A DNA stretch of 64,000 bases from Pseudoruegeria sp. HB172150 (GCF_013184805.1 NZ_JAATNG010000005.1:295906-359905); one strand, 5' to 3'; counted from the first letter of the stretch, positions 35,391 to 44,194 are shown. Notes: generated by a model not told the origin, from the sequence alone. Program-made: numbers and translations.

Positions 35391-35597
35391 ATGCAGGTCA
35401 GCGTTCGCGACAACAATGTCGACCAGGCCCTCCGGGCTCTGAAGAAGAAGCTGCAGCGTGAGGGCGTTTTCCGCGAAATGAAGCTTCGGCAACATTTCGA
35501 GAAACCGTCCGAGAAGCGCGCGCGCGAGAAGGCCGAGGCCATTCGCCGTGCCCGCAAGCTCGCACGCAAGAAAGCCCAGCGCGAAGGGCTGCTCTAA
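35391..35597 (+). CDS. rpsU: 30S ribosomal protein S21
   Basis: Small-subunit protein of 68 residues located near the anti-Shine-Dalgarno platform. Highly basic; begins [20 protein letters not shown] and ends in an Arg/Lys-rich helix ([13 protein letters not shown]), as in the family. Ribosome-binding site AAAGGTGGTG upstream. It has its own promoter and a terminator. Confidence 0.96.
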   Translation: MQVSVRDNNVDQALRALKKKLQREGVFREMKLRQHFEKPSEKRAREKAEAIRRARKLARKKAQREGLL

Positions 35598-35649
35598 GCG
35601 GCATCCGGACATTGTTTCGGTACACTGGGGGCTTAGGCCCCGTCCGACG

Positions 35650-35676
35650 ACCCCCGCGGCCCGGCCCCGGGGGTTT
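35650..35676 (+). terminator. Rho-independent terminator after rpsU
   Basis: CCCCCG/CGGGGG stem (35651-35656 with 35668-35673) with a GC-rich loop, followed by TTTG. It lies between rpsU and the converging chemoreceptor gene. Confidence 0.68.
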
Positions 35677-35707
35677 GTCATTTCCGGGGGTGCATTTCGG
35701 GCGTTTC

Positions 35708-37444
35708 CTAGGCTGATTTTCTCGTGCCTTCGTCGCCGGTCGCATCCCAGCCTTCTTCCTCTGCGGCCAGCTCTTCGAGCCGGAACGCGGCCATCGCCTG
35801 CGCCAGCCCGCGCGCGCCGGTGTCGAGGGTCTGGCAGGCGGCAGTGGTTTCCTCGAACATCGCGGCATTCTGCTGGGTCACGCGGTCGAGTTCGTTTGCG
35901 GCCGAAGTGATCTCTGCCAGGCTGCCAGACTGCTCGCGTGTGGCAGAGGCGATGTTGCGGATACGCTCAGCAGTTTCGCGTACCGAATCCGTGATTCCGC
36001 GGAGCGCGTCGCCGGTTTCCCCCACCAGCACAACACCGCTCTGAACCTGCTGCCCGCTGGAGGAAATCAGGTCGCTGATCTCCTTTGCGGCCTCGGAAGA
36101 CCGTTGCGCCAGCGCCCGCACCTCGGATGCGACGACGGCGAAACCGGCACCTGCCTCGCCGGCGCGGGCCGCCTCGACTCCTGCATTCAGCGCCAGCAGG
36201 TTGGTCTGGAAGGCAATGTCGTCGATCACCGAAGTGATCTGCGCGATCTTGCTCGACGAGGCCTCGATCCGGCCCATCGCGGCGACCGTCCGCTCGACGA
36301 TCGCGCCGCCGTCACCAGCCTTGTCTTGTGCAGCACCGGCGAAGGACGATGCATCCTCTGCCATTGCGGCAGCTTCCTCCACCGAAGCGGTCAGCCGGGT
36401 CAGTGCCGCCGCGGTTTCCTGCAGCGTGCCCGCCTGCCGTTCGGTGCGGTTCGCCAGTTCCTGCGAGGAGCTGTTGATGCTGCCCGATTCACCGCGAATC
36501 TGGTCGGCATAGTCGATGACATCGCGGATCGCGGTGCCGAGCTGTTCCGCCGCCTCGTTGAAATCGAGGCGCAGCGGCTCGTACTCTTCGGCAAAAGCCG
36601 CGTCGATGCGGGTGGAGAGATCGCCTGCGGCCAGTGCGTGCAGCGCCGTCTTCAGTGAAGTCACAACCGTGTCCAGGGAAGCAGCCGTAGCACGGCGCGC
36701 CTCTGCCTCGCGGCTTTCGGCCTCCTGCGTCTGGCGGCGCGCCGCCTCTGCCTCTTCCTGCTGCGCCTGGGCGCGGGAGGCGGCCTGCTCCGCGCTGACG
36801 CGCGCAGTCTCGGCTTCGGTCCGCTCTGCCTCTGCTTCGGCCTGCGCAGTGCGGGCGCTTTCCAGCGCGGTGTCGGCGGTCGCCTTCGCATCCACCAGGG
36901 CTGCGTTGCGGGCACGGCTTTGCGCGTCCATATCGAGCCGTACCTTTACCGCCATGACCAGGGCCACCGTTTCCAGCGCCACGATTGCGCCGTGGAACAG
37001 CGACCGCTCGATATTCAGGATCGGGTCGACCGAGGGGTAGACCAGCGCCGGCAGCAACACACTGAACGAGACATGGTGCAGGACGATGGTGCCCGCGGCG
37101 AAGAGGATGGCGCGGATGTCGACCAGCGAGACCAGCACCGCGATCATCGCGAAAAAGGTCATGTGCGCGTCGATCTGCCAGGGGTGCCCGCCGAAGGCGG
37201 CGGTGAAACCGATGGCCTGCCCGACGGAGGCCTGGCCCACGGCGATGCGCGCGGTGGTGCCCCCCATGCGGCGCCCGATCTCGCCCAGAGCGGCGAAGGT
37301 GGCGGCGATCGCGATGGCGACGACATACCCGGTGCCCGCGAAGAGACAGGTGAAGGCAACCACGGGCACCGCCGCCCAGTTCGCCCGCATCACCCGGTTC
37401 ATCGCGATCTGGCGGCTTTTTTCGAGGGCGTCGGTTTCCGTCAT
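35708..37444 (-). CDS. Methyl-accepting chemotaxis protein with polytopic membrane sensor
   Basis: 578-residue chemoreceptor. Instead of a periplasmic ligand domain it has about five or six closely packed membrane helices (residues 20-170). A long Ala/Glu/Arg coiled coil follows (about 170-255; repeats such as [13 protein letters not shown]), then a HAMP-like segment ([20 protein letters not shown]) and the signalling domain with the conserved tip [20 protein letters not shown]. Adaptation regions flank the tip. The sensor layout suggests sensing within the membrane. The gene lies 1 nt downstream of a small exported-protein gene, so the two are coupled. Confidence 0.9.
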   Translation of the reverse strand: MTETDALEKSRQIAMNRVMRANWAAVPVVAFTCLFAGTGYVVAIAIAATFAALGEIGRRMGGTTARIAVGQASVGQAIGFTAAFGGHPWQIDAHMTFFAMIAVLVSLVDIRAILFAAGTIVLHHVSFSVLLPALVYPSVDPILNIERSLFHGAIVALETVALVMAVKVRLDMDAQSRARNAALVDAKATADTALESARTAQAEAEAERTEAETARVSAEQAASRAQAQQEEAEAARRQTQEAESREAEARRATAASLDTVVTSLKTALHALAAGDLSTRIDAAFAEEYEPLRLDFNEAAEQLGTAIRDVIDYADQIRGESGSINSSSQELANRTERQAGTLQETAAALTRLTASVEEAAAMAEDASSFAGAAQDKAGDGGAIVERTVAAMGRIEASSSKIAQITSVIDDIAFQTNLLALNAGVEAARAGEAGAGFAVVASEVRALAQRSSEAAKEISDLISSSGQQVQSGVVLVGETGDALRGITDSVRETAERIRNIASATREQSGSLAEITSAANELDRVTQQNAAMFEETTAACQTLDTGARGLAQAMAAFRLEELAAEEEGWDATGDEGTRKSA

Positions 37445-37445
37445 C

Positions 37446-37736
37446 TCAACCTGCTCCGCAAATGGCCGCCAGTGTTGTGCCGTCGGTCACCGACCATGCG
37501 CCGCTGGCGCGGGCGCGGTCGGCGAATCCGGCATCACCGATGGCGAATACGGCGAGCGGCGCGCGCTGCGGCCCGACGATCCGGCCGCCTGCCGCCGCGA
37601 CGATCTGTGACGCGTCGTGCCAGGGCGCTGCGATGACCAGCATCGGCCTGTCCGGATGTGGCGCATCGCCAAAGGTTATGGCCGCCGGTCCGGCGGCCAC
37701 TGCCAGCACGGGGAAAATCAGTGGGTAACAGCGCAT
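37446..37736 (-). CDS. Small exported protein, unknown function
   Basis: 96 residues with an N-terminal signal sequence ([18 protein letters not shown]) and a short mature domain ([40 protein letters not shown]). I do not recognise the family. Its stop is separated by one base from the start of the chemoreceptor (TGA-G-ATG on the minus strand), implying translational coupling and perhaps a shared sensory job. Confidence 0.7.
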   Translation of the reverse strand: MRCYPLIFPVLAVAAGPAAITFGDAPHPDRPMLVIAAPWHDASQIVAAAGGRIVGPQRAPLAVFAIGDAGFADRARASGAWSVTDGTTLAAICGAG

Positions 37737-37800
37737 GCCCGCCTCGCTTCTGTTCGCGGCGGGTATAGGGGCGAAGTTTTAACCGTCGCTGAACGCGGGT

Positions 37801-38262
37801 TCAGACAGGCAGTGCGGTGGTCTGCCAGACCTTGCGGAGAGAGAAAGAGGATTTCATCTGTGCGACGCCGGGCAGCCGGGCGAGGTGTCGGCGGTGGATG
37901 CGGGCGAAATCGTCTGCGTCACGGGCGGAGATCTTGAGCAGGTAGTCCGCCGTGCCAGCCATCAGGTGGCATTCCAGCAGGTCCGGCACGCGGGCGACGG
38001 CACGTTCGAAGGCATCGAGCGCGTCCTCGGTCTGGCCGGACAGCGTGATCTCGACGAAGATCGTTGCCGGACGGTCGAGCTTGCGCGGATCCAGCAGCGC
38101 CACGTATCTGGCGATGACGCCCTCGCTTTCCAGTCGCTGCACCCGACGGTGGCAGGCAGAGGGCGACAGGTTCACCTTGTCGGACAGCTCTGCGTTCGAC
38201 ATGCGGCCGCTCTTCTGCAAAGCGGTCAGGATTCTGCGGTCCGTCTCGTCAAGTTCGATCAT
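37801..38262 (-). CDS. Lrp/AsnC family transcriptional regulator
   Basis: 153-residue regulator. The N-terminal winged helix-turn-helix (LDETDRRILTALQKSGRMSN, LSPSACHRRVQRLESEG) is followed by the RAM/AsnC ligand domain (FVEITLSGQTEDALDAFERA), which binds amino acids. It is divergent from alanine dehydrogenase; this pairing is common (AldR-like), so it very likely controls ald in response to alanine. The 133-bp shared region holds an imperfect dyad. Confidence 0.91.
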   Translation of the reverse strand: MIELDETDRRILTALQKSGRMSNAELSDKVNLSPSACHRRVQRLESEGVIARYVALLDPRKLDRPATIFVEITLSGQTEDALDAFERAVARVPDLLECHLMAGTADYLLKISARDADDFARIHRRHLARLPGVAQMKSSFSLRKVWQTTALPV

Positions 38263-38270
38263 TGCGGCGG

Positions 38271-38305
38271 TTTCTTTCGTAGAATCCGGTTTCCATCGAA
38301 GAAAT
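38271..38305. promoter_or_regulatory. Possible Lrp-type operator upstream of ald
   Basis: TTTCTTTCG (38271-38279) and CGAAGAAAT (38297-38305) form an imperfect inverted repeat with centres about 26 bp apart, in the divergent region of the Lrp-type regulator and ald. The repeat is weak, and position is the main argument. Confidence 0.35.
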
Positions 38306-38395
38306 TAGCGTATTTGGCCGGAGTATCGCCAGAGAAATCGACGGAATTGCCGAAAGGGGCGGGCAGAATAGTCGGCAAAACCAAGGGAGAGAGTG

Positions 38396-39514
38396 ATGAA
38401 GATCGGTTGCCCAAAGGAGATCAAGGCGCAGGAGTTCCGCGTTGGCCTGACCCCGAACGCGGCACGCGAGGTGGTGGTGCATGGCCACGAGGTGCTGGTT
38501 GAAGCCGGCGCCGGCGCGGGCTCCGGATTTGCCGATGCGGATTACCTTGCCGCGGGCGCGCGGATCTTGGCGACGGCGGCGGAGGTCTTTGCCGAAGCCG
38601 ATCTGATCGTGAAGGTGAAGGAACCACAGGCGCCGGAGCGTGCGATGCTGCGGGAAGGACAGGTGCTGTTCACTTACCTGCATCTGGCGCCAGATCCGGA
38701 ACAGACCGAGGACCTGCTGACCTCCGGCGCAACCTGCATCGCTTACGAGACGGTGACCGATGCCTCAGGCGGGCTGCCTCTGCTGGCGCCGATGTCAGAA
38801 GTGGCAGGCAAGCTGGCGCCGCAGGTTGGCGCCTGGACGCTGCAGAAGGCCAATGGCGGGCGCGGTGTGCTGATGGGCGGCGTGCCGGGCGTGGGTCCGG
38901 CGCAGGTGATGGTGATCGGCGGCGGCGTTGTCGGGACGAATGCGGCGCGAGTCGCTGCCGGAATGGGCGCTGACGTGACGGTGCTGGACCGGTCGCTGCC
39001 GCGGCTGAGGTACCTCGACGACGTGTTCGGCGGAGTGTTCCGGACCCGATATGCCACGGCGGGCGCGACGGCAGAGCTGGTGGTGCAGGCCGACATGGTG
39101 GTTGGCGCGGTGCTGATTGCCGGTGCGGCGGCGCCGAAGCTGGTGACGCGGGCACAGCTCAAGGACATGAAGCCGGGCGCGGCGATCGTCGATGTGGCGA
39201 TCGACCAGGGCGGCTGTTTCGAGACCTCGCGCGCCACCACCCATGAGGACCCGATTTACGAGGTCGATGGCATCATGCATTACTGCGTGGCGAACATGCC
39301 GGGCGCGGTGGCGCGCAGCTCGACCATCGCGCTGGGCAACGCGACGCTGCCGTTCCTGCTGGCGCTGGCCGACAAGGGCTGGCGCAAGGCCTGCGACGAC
39401 GATCCGCATCTATTGAACGGGCTGAACGTCTATGCCGGGCACCTGACCAACGTGCCGGTGGGCAAGGCGCTGGGGATGGACGTGCTGTCGCCGTCTATGG
39501 CGCTGAAGCAGTAG
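38396..39514 (+). CDS. ald: Alanine dehydrogenase
   Basis: NAD-dependent enzyme of 372 residues: L-alanine + NAD+ + H2O gives pyruvate + NH3 + NADH. N-terminal signature MKIGCPKEIKAQEFRVGLTP (substrate Arg), catalytic Lys in VKVKEPQ, His in FTYLHLA, and the Rossmann motif VMVIGGGVVGTNAARVAAGM. Length and motifs are as in Bacillus and Rhodobacter Ald. The ATG at 38396 follows AAGGGAGAGAGTG. The divergent Lrp-type gene is the likely regulator. An interspersed repeat follows the gene. Confidence 0.95.
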   Translation: MKIGCPKEIKAQEFRVGLTPNAAREVVVHGHEVLVEAGAGAGSGFADADYLAAGARILATAAEVFAEADLIVKVKEPQAPERAMLREGQVLFTYLHLAPDPEQTEDLLTSGATCIAYETVTDASGGLPLLAPMSEVAGKLAPQVGAWTLQKANGGRGVLMGGVPGVGPAQVMVIGGGVVGTNAARVAAGMGADVTVLDRSLPRLRYLDDVFGGVFRTRYATAGATAELVVQADMVVGAVLIAGAAAPKLVTRAQLKDMKPGAAIVDVAIDQGGCFETSRATTHEDPIYEVDGIMHYCVANMPGAVARSSTIALGNATLPFLLALADKGWRKACDDDPHLLNGLNVYAGHLTNVPVGKALGMDVLSPSMALKQ

Positions 39515-39516
39515 GG

Positions 39517-39538
39517 GCGGGATCCAAGAAGGATCCGC
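39517..39538 (+). terminator. Short hairpin after ald
   Basis: GCGGGATCC and GGATCCGC flank a 5-nt AAGAA loop (one extra G on the left arm), directly before repeat copy B. No U-run follows. Confidence 0.4.
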
Positions 39539-39540
39539 TC

Positions 39541-39600
39541 CTTCTTCTGGCTGAAAATATCCCGGGGGAGTTGCCGGAGGCGACGGGGGCAGAGCCCCCT
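39541..39600 (+). repeat. Interspersed repeat, copy B
   Basis: Begins CTTCTTCTGGCTGAAAATAT, then CCCGGGGGAG, and ends GCGACGGGGGCAGAGCCCCC T. It matches copy A (13567-13624, opposite strand) except at a few central positions. The GGGGGC-AGA-GCCCCC hairpin is conserved. Located between ald and hemE, which converge. Confidence 0.85.
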
Positions 39601-39644
39601 TCGGCGGATCGGATTGCAGGTTCCAATCCGGTCCTGTGCTCCGC

Positions 39645-40673
39645 CTAACCGCGGATCGCCTCGAGCATCCTGTGCACATTTTCCGGATCGGCGTCGGGGG
39701 TAATGCCGTGGCCGAGATTGAAGATATGCGGACCGCCGGAGAAGGCGTCGACCACCCGTTTCGTTTCGGCCACCAATGCGTCGCCGCCGGTCACCAGAAG
39801 GGACGGATCGAGATTGCCCTGTACGCAACCGTCCTTTTGCACGTGCTCCGCGGCCCAGGCGGCATCCACCGAATTGTCGAGTGCCACGCAATCGGCGCCG
39901 GTGGCCTTGGCGAAACCCTCGTAGGCAGGGCCGGCCTCTCGCGGAAAGGCTATGACGGGGATGCCGGGATGGCGCGCCTTCAGCTCGGCGATGATGCGTT
40001 TGGCGGGGGCGAGGGCGTAGCGGTCGAAGGCGTCGCCTTTCAGCGAGCCGGCCCAGCTGTCGAAGAGTTTCACGACTTCCGCGCCCGCGTCGATCTGGGC
40101 GGAGAGATAGGCGATTGTCGCCTCGGTGATGCGGGCGATCAGCGCGTCGAAGAGGGCAGGGTCGCCCTCGCGCAGGACGTGGGCTGGGCCCTGGTCGGGC
40201 GTGCCGCGGCCGGCGATCATGTAGGTGGCGACAGTCCAGGGCGCGCCGGCAAAGCCGATGAGGGTGGTTTCGGAGGGCAGTTCGCGTGATAGGATACGGA
40301 TGGTTTCGTAGACCGGCGACAGCGTCTCGTGGATTGCGTCGGCGGGTTTCAGGGCGTCGAAATCCGATTGCGCGGTCACGGTCGACAGGCGCGGGCCCTC
40401 ACCGGTGACGAACCACAGATCGGCGCCGAGCGCCTGCGGCACCAGCAGGATGTCGGCGAATAGGATGGCGGCGTCGAAGCCATAGCGGCGGATCGGCTGC
40501 AGCGTGACCTCTGCGGCGAGATCCGGCGTGTAGCAGAGCGACAGGAAGTCGCCGGCTTTCTCTCGGGTGGCGCGGTATTCCGGCAGGTAGCGTCCCGCCT
40601 GCCGCATCATCCAGACCGGGGGGACGGGCTGGGTTTCGCCTGCCAGCGCCCTGAGGATCGTCTTGCTCGTCAT
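39645..40673 (-). CDS. hemE: Uroporphyrinogen decarboxylase
   Basis: 342-residue haem and bacteriochlorophyll pathway enzyme; it decarboxylates uroporphyrinogen III to coproporphyrinogen III. N-terminal signature [16 protein letters not shown] with the active-site Arg, the catalytic Asp in [17 protein letters not shown], and the second family signature [15 protein letters not shown]-terminal [16 protein letters not shown]. The ATG at 40673 has a strong AGGAGG 7 nt upstream, so the longer frame to 40754 is rejected. Divergent from hemC. Confidence 0.96.
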   Translation of the reverse strand: MTSKTILRALAGETQPVPPVWMMRQAGRYLPEYRATREKAGDFLSLCYTPDLAAEVTLQPIRRYGFDAAILFADILLVPQALGADLWFVTGEGPRLSTVTAQSDFDALKPADAIHETLSPVYETIRILSRELPSETTLIGFAGAPWTVATYMIAGRGTPDQGPAHVLREGDPALFDALIARITEATIAYLSAQIDAGAEVVKLFDSWAGSLKGDAFDRYALAPAKRIIAELKARHPGIPVIAFPREAGPAYEGFAKATGADCVALDNSVDAAWAAEHVQKDGCVQGNLDPSLLVTGGDALVAETKRVVDAFSGGPHIFNLGHGITPDADPENVHRMLEAIRG

Positions 40674-40697
40674 GAATGCCTCCTGTCCGGGCGCTAG

Positions 40698-40711
40698 GTC
40701 CCGCGCGGGAC
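40698..40711. promoter_or_regulatory. Palindrome in the hemE/hemC divergent region
   Basis: GTCCCGCGCGGGAC is a 14-bp perfect palindrome 25 bp upstream of hemE. It may be an operator or a leader hairpin. Confidence 0.35.
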
Positions 40712-40798
40712 GCGAAGTGTCAAGCGGTTCGCCTGCGGCGTCCGGGCGCGGCATCGGGGCGGTTTCGCTTGGCCGCGACTTGGTCTAAGGCCTTTCGC

Positions 40799-41749
40799 AT
40801 GACCCGACCGACCCCTGAGAACCCGCTGAAAATCGGCACCCGCGGCTCGCCGCTGGCTCTGGCGCAGGCGCATGAGACCCGAGAACGCATCGCCGCCGAA
40901 TTTGGTCTGCCGCAGCAGGCGTTCGAGGTGGTGGTGATCAAGACCACGGGCGACGACGCGGCGCTGATCGCGGCGGACCGGCCGCTGAAGGAGATCGGCA
41001 ACAAGGGGCTGTTCACCAAGGAGATCGAGGAGGCGCTGCTGGCGGGCGCCATCGATATCGCAGTGCATTCGATGAAGGACATGCCGACAGAGCAGCCGAA
41101 GGGTCTGCTGCTCGACTGTTACCTGCCGCGCGAGGATGTGCGGGATGCGTTCGTTTCGCCTGCGCTGGGCGGGATTGGCGATCTGCCCGAGGGCGCGGTC
41201 GTGGGCACGTCGAGCCTGCGGCGCAGGGCGCAGCTTTTGCACCGGCGGCCGGACCTGACGGTCGTCGAGTTCCGCGGCAATGTGCAGACGCGGCTTCGGA
41301 AGTTGGGGGAGGGCGTGGCGCAGGCGACATTTCTTGCGATGGCGGGGCTGAACCGGCTGGATATTCCGGACGTGCCGATGGTGGCGGTTTCGCCGGACGA
41401 GATGCTGCCCGCGATCGCACAGGGGGCTATCGGGATCGAGCGGCGTGGCGATGATGGTAGCGTCGCGGAATTGTTGGAAGCGATCCACGATGCCGAGACC
41501 GCAAAGCGGCTGGCGGCGGAACGGGCGTTGCTCGCCGCGCTCGACGGGTCCTGCGAGACGCCGATTGCGGGGCTGGCGGAGATGGAAGGTGGAAACCTGC
41601 GGCTGCGGGGCCAGATTCTGCGCCCCGACGGATCGGAGGCGCTGTTCGACGAGGCGACCGGTGCAGTGGAAGATGGGGCGGAGATGGGCCGCGTGATGGC
41701 CGCTGCGCTGCTGGATCGCGCCGGCGCGGGCTTTTTTGGCTGGCGGTGA
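40799..41749 (+). CDS. hemC: Porphobilinogen deaminase (hydroxymethylbilane synthase)
   Basis: 316-residue enzyme joining four porphobilinogens into hydroxymethylbilane. N-terminal IGTRGSPLALAQAHE, catalytic Asp in HSMKDMPTE, cofactor-contacting Arg cluster GTSSLRRRAQL, and the Cys of DGSCETPIAG, which carries the dipyrromethane cofactor. Start at 40799. hemC and hemE catalyse nearby steps of the same pathway and share the divergent region, allowing joint control. The secE promoter begins 14 nt after its stop. Confidence 0.95.
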   Translation: MTRPTPENPLKIGTRGSPLALAQAHETRERIAAEFGLPQQAFEVVVIKTTGDDAALIAADRPLKEIGNKGLFTKEIEEALLAGAIDIAVHSMKDMPTEQPKGLLLDCYLPREDVRDAFVSPALGGIGDLPEGAVVGTSSLRRRAQLLHRRPDLTVVEFRGNVQTRLRKLGEGVAQATFLAMAGLNRLDIPDVPMVAVSPDEMLPAIAQGAIGIERRGDDGSVAELLEAIHDAETAKRLAAERALLAALDGSCETPIAGLAEMEGGNLRLRGQILRPDGSEALFDEATGAVEDGAEMGRVMAAALLDRAGAGFFGWR

Positions 41750-41762
41750 AGGCCGCGGGCGC

Positions 41763-41791
41763 TTGAAAACCCCGGCCAAAGCCCGTATCTG
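41763..41791 (+). promoter_or_regulatory. Promoter of secE
   Basis: TTGAAA (41763-41768), a 17-bp spacer and TATCTG (41786-41791), 30 bases upstream of the secE start. Confidence 0.68.
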
Positions 41792-41820
41792 CCCCGCTAC
41801 CTGATCCAGAGGACACCCGA

Positions 41821-42021
41821 ATGGCCACCCGTACAAACCCGCTTCAGTTCATCCAGCAGGTCCGCGCCGAAATCGCGAAGGTCGTCTGGCCGACGCGGCG
41901 TGAAGTACTTCTGACCACGGTGATGGTCTTCGTGATGGCCTCGCTGACGGCGGTGTTCTTTTTCTTCGTCGACTGGATCATCCGCTCTGGCCTGCAACTG
42001 CTGCTGACGCTGGTGGGCTGA
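41821..42021 (+). CDS. secE: Preprotein translocase subunit SecE
   Basis: 66-residue single-helix SecE that clamps SecY in the translocon. Amphipathic helix FIQQVRAEIAKVVWPTRREV followed by the membrane helix VMVFVMASLTAVFFFFVDWI; the KVVWPTRRE motif is diagnostic. A ribosome-binding site, AGAGGACACCCGA, is upstream. nusG, normally the next gene, is 1.4 kb further on, because an antisense flavin-oxidoreductase gene ends 2 nt beyond this stop. Confidence 0.95.
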   Translation: MATRTNPLQFIQQVRAEIAKVVWPTRREVLLTTVMVFVMASLTAVFFFFVDWIIRSGLQLLLTLVG

Positions 42022-42023
42022 AC

Positions 42024-43223
42024 TCAGCCGCCGAATCGCTCTTTCCAGAGACGTATGCGCGTGGCGTCGCGCGCCTCGTAGCTTTCCAACGCTTCCTGAA
42101 GGTCCATCGCGAAATCCTCCCCGCGATCCTCGGCCATGGCCGCTAGGCGCATCGTGTACCAGGCGGTGACGCCGCCGGCGACTGTGGCGCTGAACCTCGG
42201 GAAATCCGGGTCGCCGCCTTCTGACAGCCAGCGGTTTGGGAGCCGGGTGTCGAGGCACAAGGCGCGGGCGAGGCCGATCATGTCGGCGGCGCCGGAGGCG
42301 ATGGCGCCCACCGCCTGCTGCCGGGTTTTGAAGCCACCGGTGACCATCAGCGGCTTGTCCCAGACGGCCCGGGCGCGCTTCGCGAAATCAGTAAAATAGG
42401 GTCCGCCGCCGGCGCTGTCGGAGGCAGGTTTCGCACCGGGGAAATAGGTGCCGCCGCTGATATCGGCGATGTCCAGCGGTGTGGCGTTCAGGTGGCGCAG
42501 CACCTCAAGCGCGTCGGTTTCGGTCAGGCCGCCTTCGAGCTGGTCGCTGGAATTGATCTTGATCGCGATGGGAAAGGCGGGCCCGACGGCGTCGCGCACG
42601 GCATAAACAATTTCGGCGATCATCGCGGTGCGGTTGGGGATGGATCCTCCATAGGCGTCGGTGCGGCGGTTGAAGAGCGGCGAGAGGAACTGGCTGAGCA
42701 GGAACCCGTGGGCGGCGTGGATCTGGACTCCCGTGAAGCCAAGCGATTTCGCGCGGGCGGCGGCAGTGGCGAAGAGGCCGGGAAGTGCGCGGATCTCAGC
42801 GGCGGACATTGCCTCGCAGGTCAGGCCGTTGACGTCTAATGCGGAGGGCCCTTTCGGGTGGCTTATGGGCGCGTGGGCGAGGGCGCCGGCATGGCCGAGC
42901 TGGGCCCAGAGATCGGCGACGGGTTCGGTGGCGCTACGGGTGAGGTCGCGGAAGGCCCCGGCATCGGCGTCTTCTGCAAGAACGAGATTGCCGGGCTTTT
43001 CCGGGTAGTGCGGGGACGGCTGCACCTCTCCGACGATTGAAAGGGCAAGGCCGTCCTCGGCCCACCGGCGGTAAAGCCGTGACTGCGCGCCGGTCGGGTT
43101 GCCGCGCCCGTCGCCGAGCGAGTCCGACATCGCCGATTTGGCGATCCGGTTCTTCAGGACCGCACCGCAGGGCAGGGCGAGAGGCTGGCCGAGGATGGCG
43201 GCCGGGCTGGCGTCGGAAGGCAT
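42024..43223 (-). CDS. NADH:flavin oxidoreductase (Old Yellow Enzyme family)
   Basis: FMN-dependent ene-reductase of 399 residues. The frame is open to 44033, but the ATG at 43223 (MPSDASPAAILGQPLAL) is the sensible start: sequence upstream is antisense to nusG. TIM-barrel motifs include NRIAKSAMSDSLGDG, the substrate-binding FTGVQIHAAHGFLLSQFLSP, NRRTDAYGG, and phosphate-binding VTGGFKTRQQAVGAIASGAA. Substrates of the family are enones or dienoyl compounds; none can be specified. It splits the usually contiguous secE-nusG pair and is transcribed against it. Confidence 0.9.
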   Translation of the reverse strand: MPSDASPAAILGQPLALPCGAVLKNRIAKSAMSDSLGDGRGNPTGAQSRLYRRWAEDGLALSIVGEVQPSPHYPEKPGNLVLAEDADAGAFRDLTRSATEPVADLWAQLGHAGALAHAPISHPKGPSALDVNGLTCEAMSAAEIRALPGLFATAAARAKSLGFTGVQIHAAHGFLLSQFLSPLFNRRTDAYGGSIPNRTAMIAEIVYAVRDAVGPAFPIAIKINSSDQLEGGLTETDALEVLRHLNATPLDIADISGGTYFPGAKPASDSAGGGPYFTDFAKRARAVWDKPLMVTGGFKTRQQAVGAIASGAADMIGLARALCLDTRLPNRWLSEGGDPDFPRFSATVAGGVTAWYTMRLAAMAEDRGEDFAMDLQEALESYEARDATRIRLWKERFGG

Positions 43224-43290
43224 GGGGCAGATGCTAGGGAAACCGGCGAGGAGGTAAAGCGGACGGGCCGTGGCGCGCCGCCATAAAGGC

Positions 43291-43319
43291 TTGAATCCCG
43301 CTTCCATGCACGGTATCGC
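43291..43319 (+). promoter_or_regulatory. Promoter of nusG
   Basis: TTGAAT (43291-43296), a 17-bp spacer and TATCGC (43314-43319), about 127 bases upstream of nusG. It explains how nusG is transcribed although separated from secE by an antisense gene. Confidence 0.62.
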
Positions 43320-43339
43320 AGCAAAACTTCCCCCGACAA

Positions 43340-43373
43340 GGCGTGCTTCGAATCGAGTTGCACGCCCCTTTTT
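43340..43373 (+). terminator. Terminator-like attenuator in the nusG leader
   Basis: Perfect 7-bp stem GGCGTGC/GCACGCC with a 13-nt loop followed by CCTTTTTG. It lies between the nusG promoter and start codon. A second hairpin (CCGGAATTCC with GGATTTCCGG, one mismatch, 43399-43421) follows. Termination here would limit nusG expression. Confidence 0.62.
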
Positions 43374-43445
43374 GTTCCGGGGAGCACGGATGGGATTGCC
43401 GGAATTCCACGGGATTTCCGGTCGAAGCAAGGAAACGGACGGCAG

Positions 43446-43979
43446 ATGGCGAAGCGTTGGTATTCGGTGAGCGTGCTCTCGAATTTCGAAAAGCGGGTGG
43501 CGGAACAGATCCGGCATGCGGTGACCGACGCCGGCCTCGAGGACGAAATCGAGGAAGTGCTGGTTCCGACCGAAGAGGTCATTGAGGTCCGTCGCGGCAA
43601 GAAGGTCACGACCGAGCGCCGCTTCATGCCCGGCTACGTGCTGGTGCGGATGGAGATGACCGACCAGGGCTATCACCTGATCACCTCGATCAACCGGGTC
43701 ACCGGGTTCCTCGGCCCGCAGGGCAAGCCGATGCCGATGCGCGACGGCGAGGTGAACGCGATCCTGAACCGCGTCGAGGAAGGCCAGGAAGCGCCGCGCA
43801 CCCTGATCCATTTCGACGTGGGCGAGAAGGTCGCTGTCACCGACGGGCCGTTCGAGGGCTTCGACGGCATGGTCGAGGAAGTGGACGACGACAACCAGCG
43901 CCTGAAGGTGTCGGTGTCGATCTTCGGCCGCGCCACGCCGGTGGAACTGGAATACACGCAGGTTTCGAAGCAGGGGTGA
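43446..43979 (+). CDS. nusG: Transcription termination/antitermination factor NusG
   Basis: 177-residue elongation factor that binds the RNA polymerase clamp and links it to Rho or the ribosome. NGN domain from MAKRWYSVSVLSNFEKRVAE through RRFMPGYVLVRMEM; C-terminal KOW domain FDVGEKVAVTDGPFEGFDGM. Ribosome-binding site AAGGAAAC upstream. It has its own promoter and a leader hairpin with a U-tract. A beta-barrel protein gene intervenes before rplK. Confidence 0.96.
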   Translation: MAKRWYSVSVLSNFEKRVAEQIRHAVTDAGLEDEIEEVLVPTEEVIEVRRGKKVTTERRFMPGYVLVRMEMTDQGYHLITSINRVTGFLGPQGKPMPMRDGEVNAILNRVEEGQEAPRTLIHFDVGEKVAVTDGPFEGFDGMVEEVDDDNQRLKVSVSIFGRATPVELEYTQVSKQG

Positions 43980-44194
43980 GCCCTGCCGATTGCGGCGCCG
44001 GGGCCTTGGGCCCGTAACGCTGTGGTTCGACATAAATTTGGCTAGCAGCTAAGGCTGGTCCGAACTTAGGACGAGATTTCCTGTTTCGCCGCCAAGGCGC
44101 CCACAATCTTTGAACCGTTTGCCGCGCCGCACGACACATTCCCAGAGATCAACGATGCGGACCGGATTGTTCGCGCTGAACGGGAATGAGAATT

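Noticed and set aside
42019..42026. GGCTGA-AC-TCAGCC dyad at the secE/oxidoreductase junction as a terminator
   Set aside because: The dyad mostly reflects two converging TGA stop codons 2 nt apart; the stem is too short and there is no U-run.
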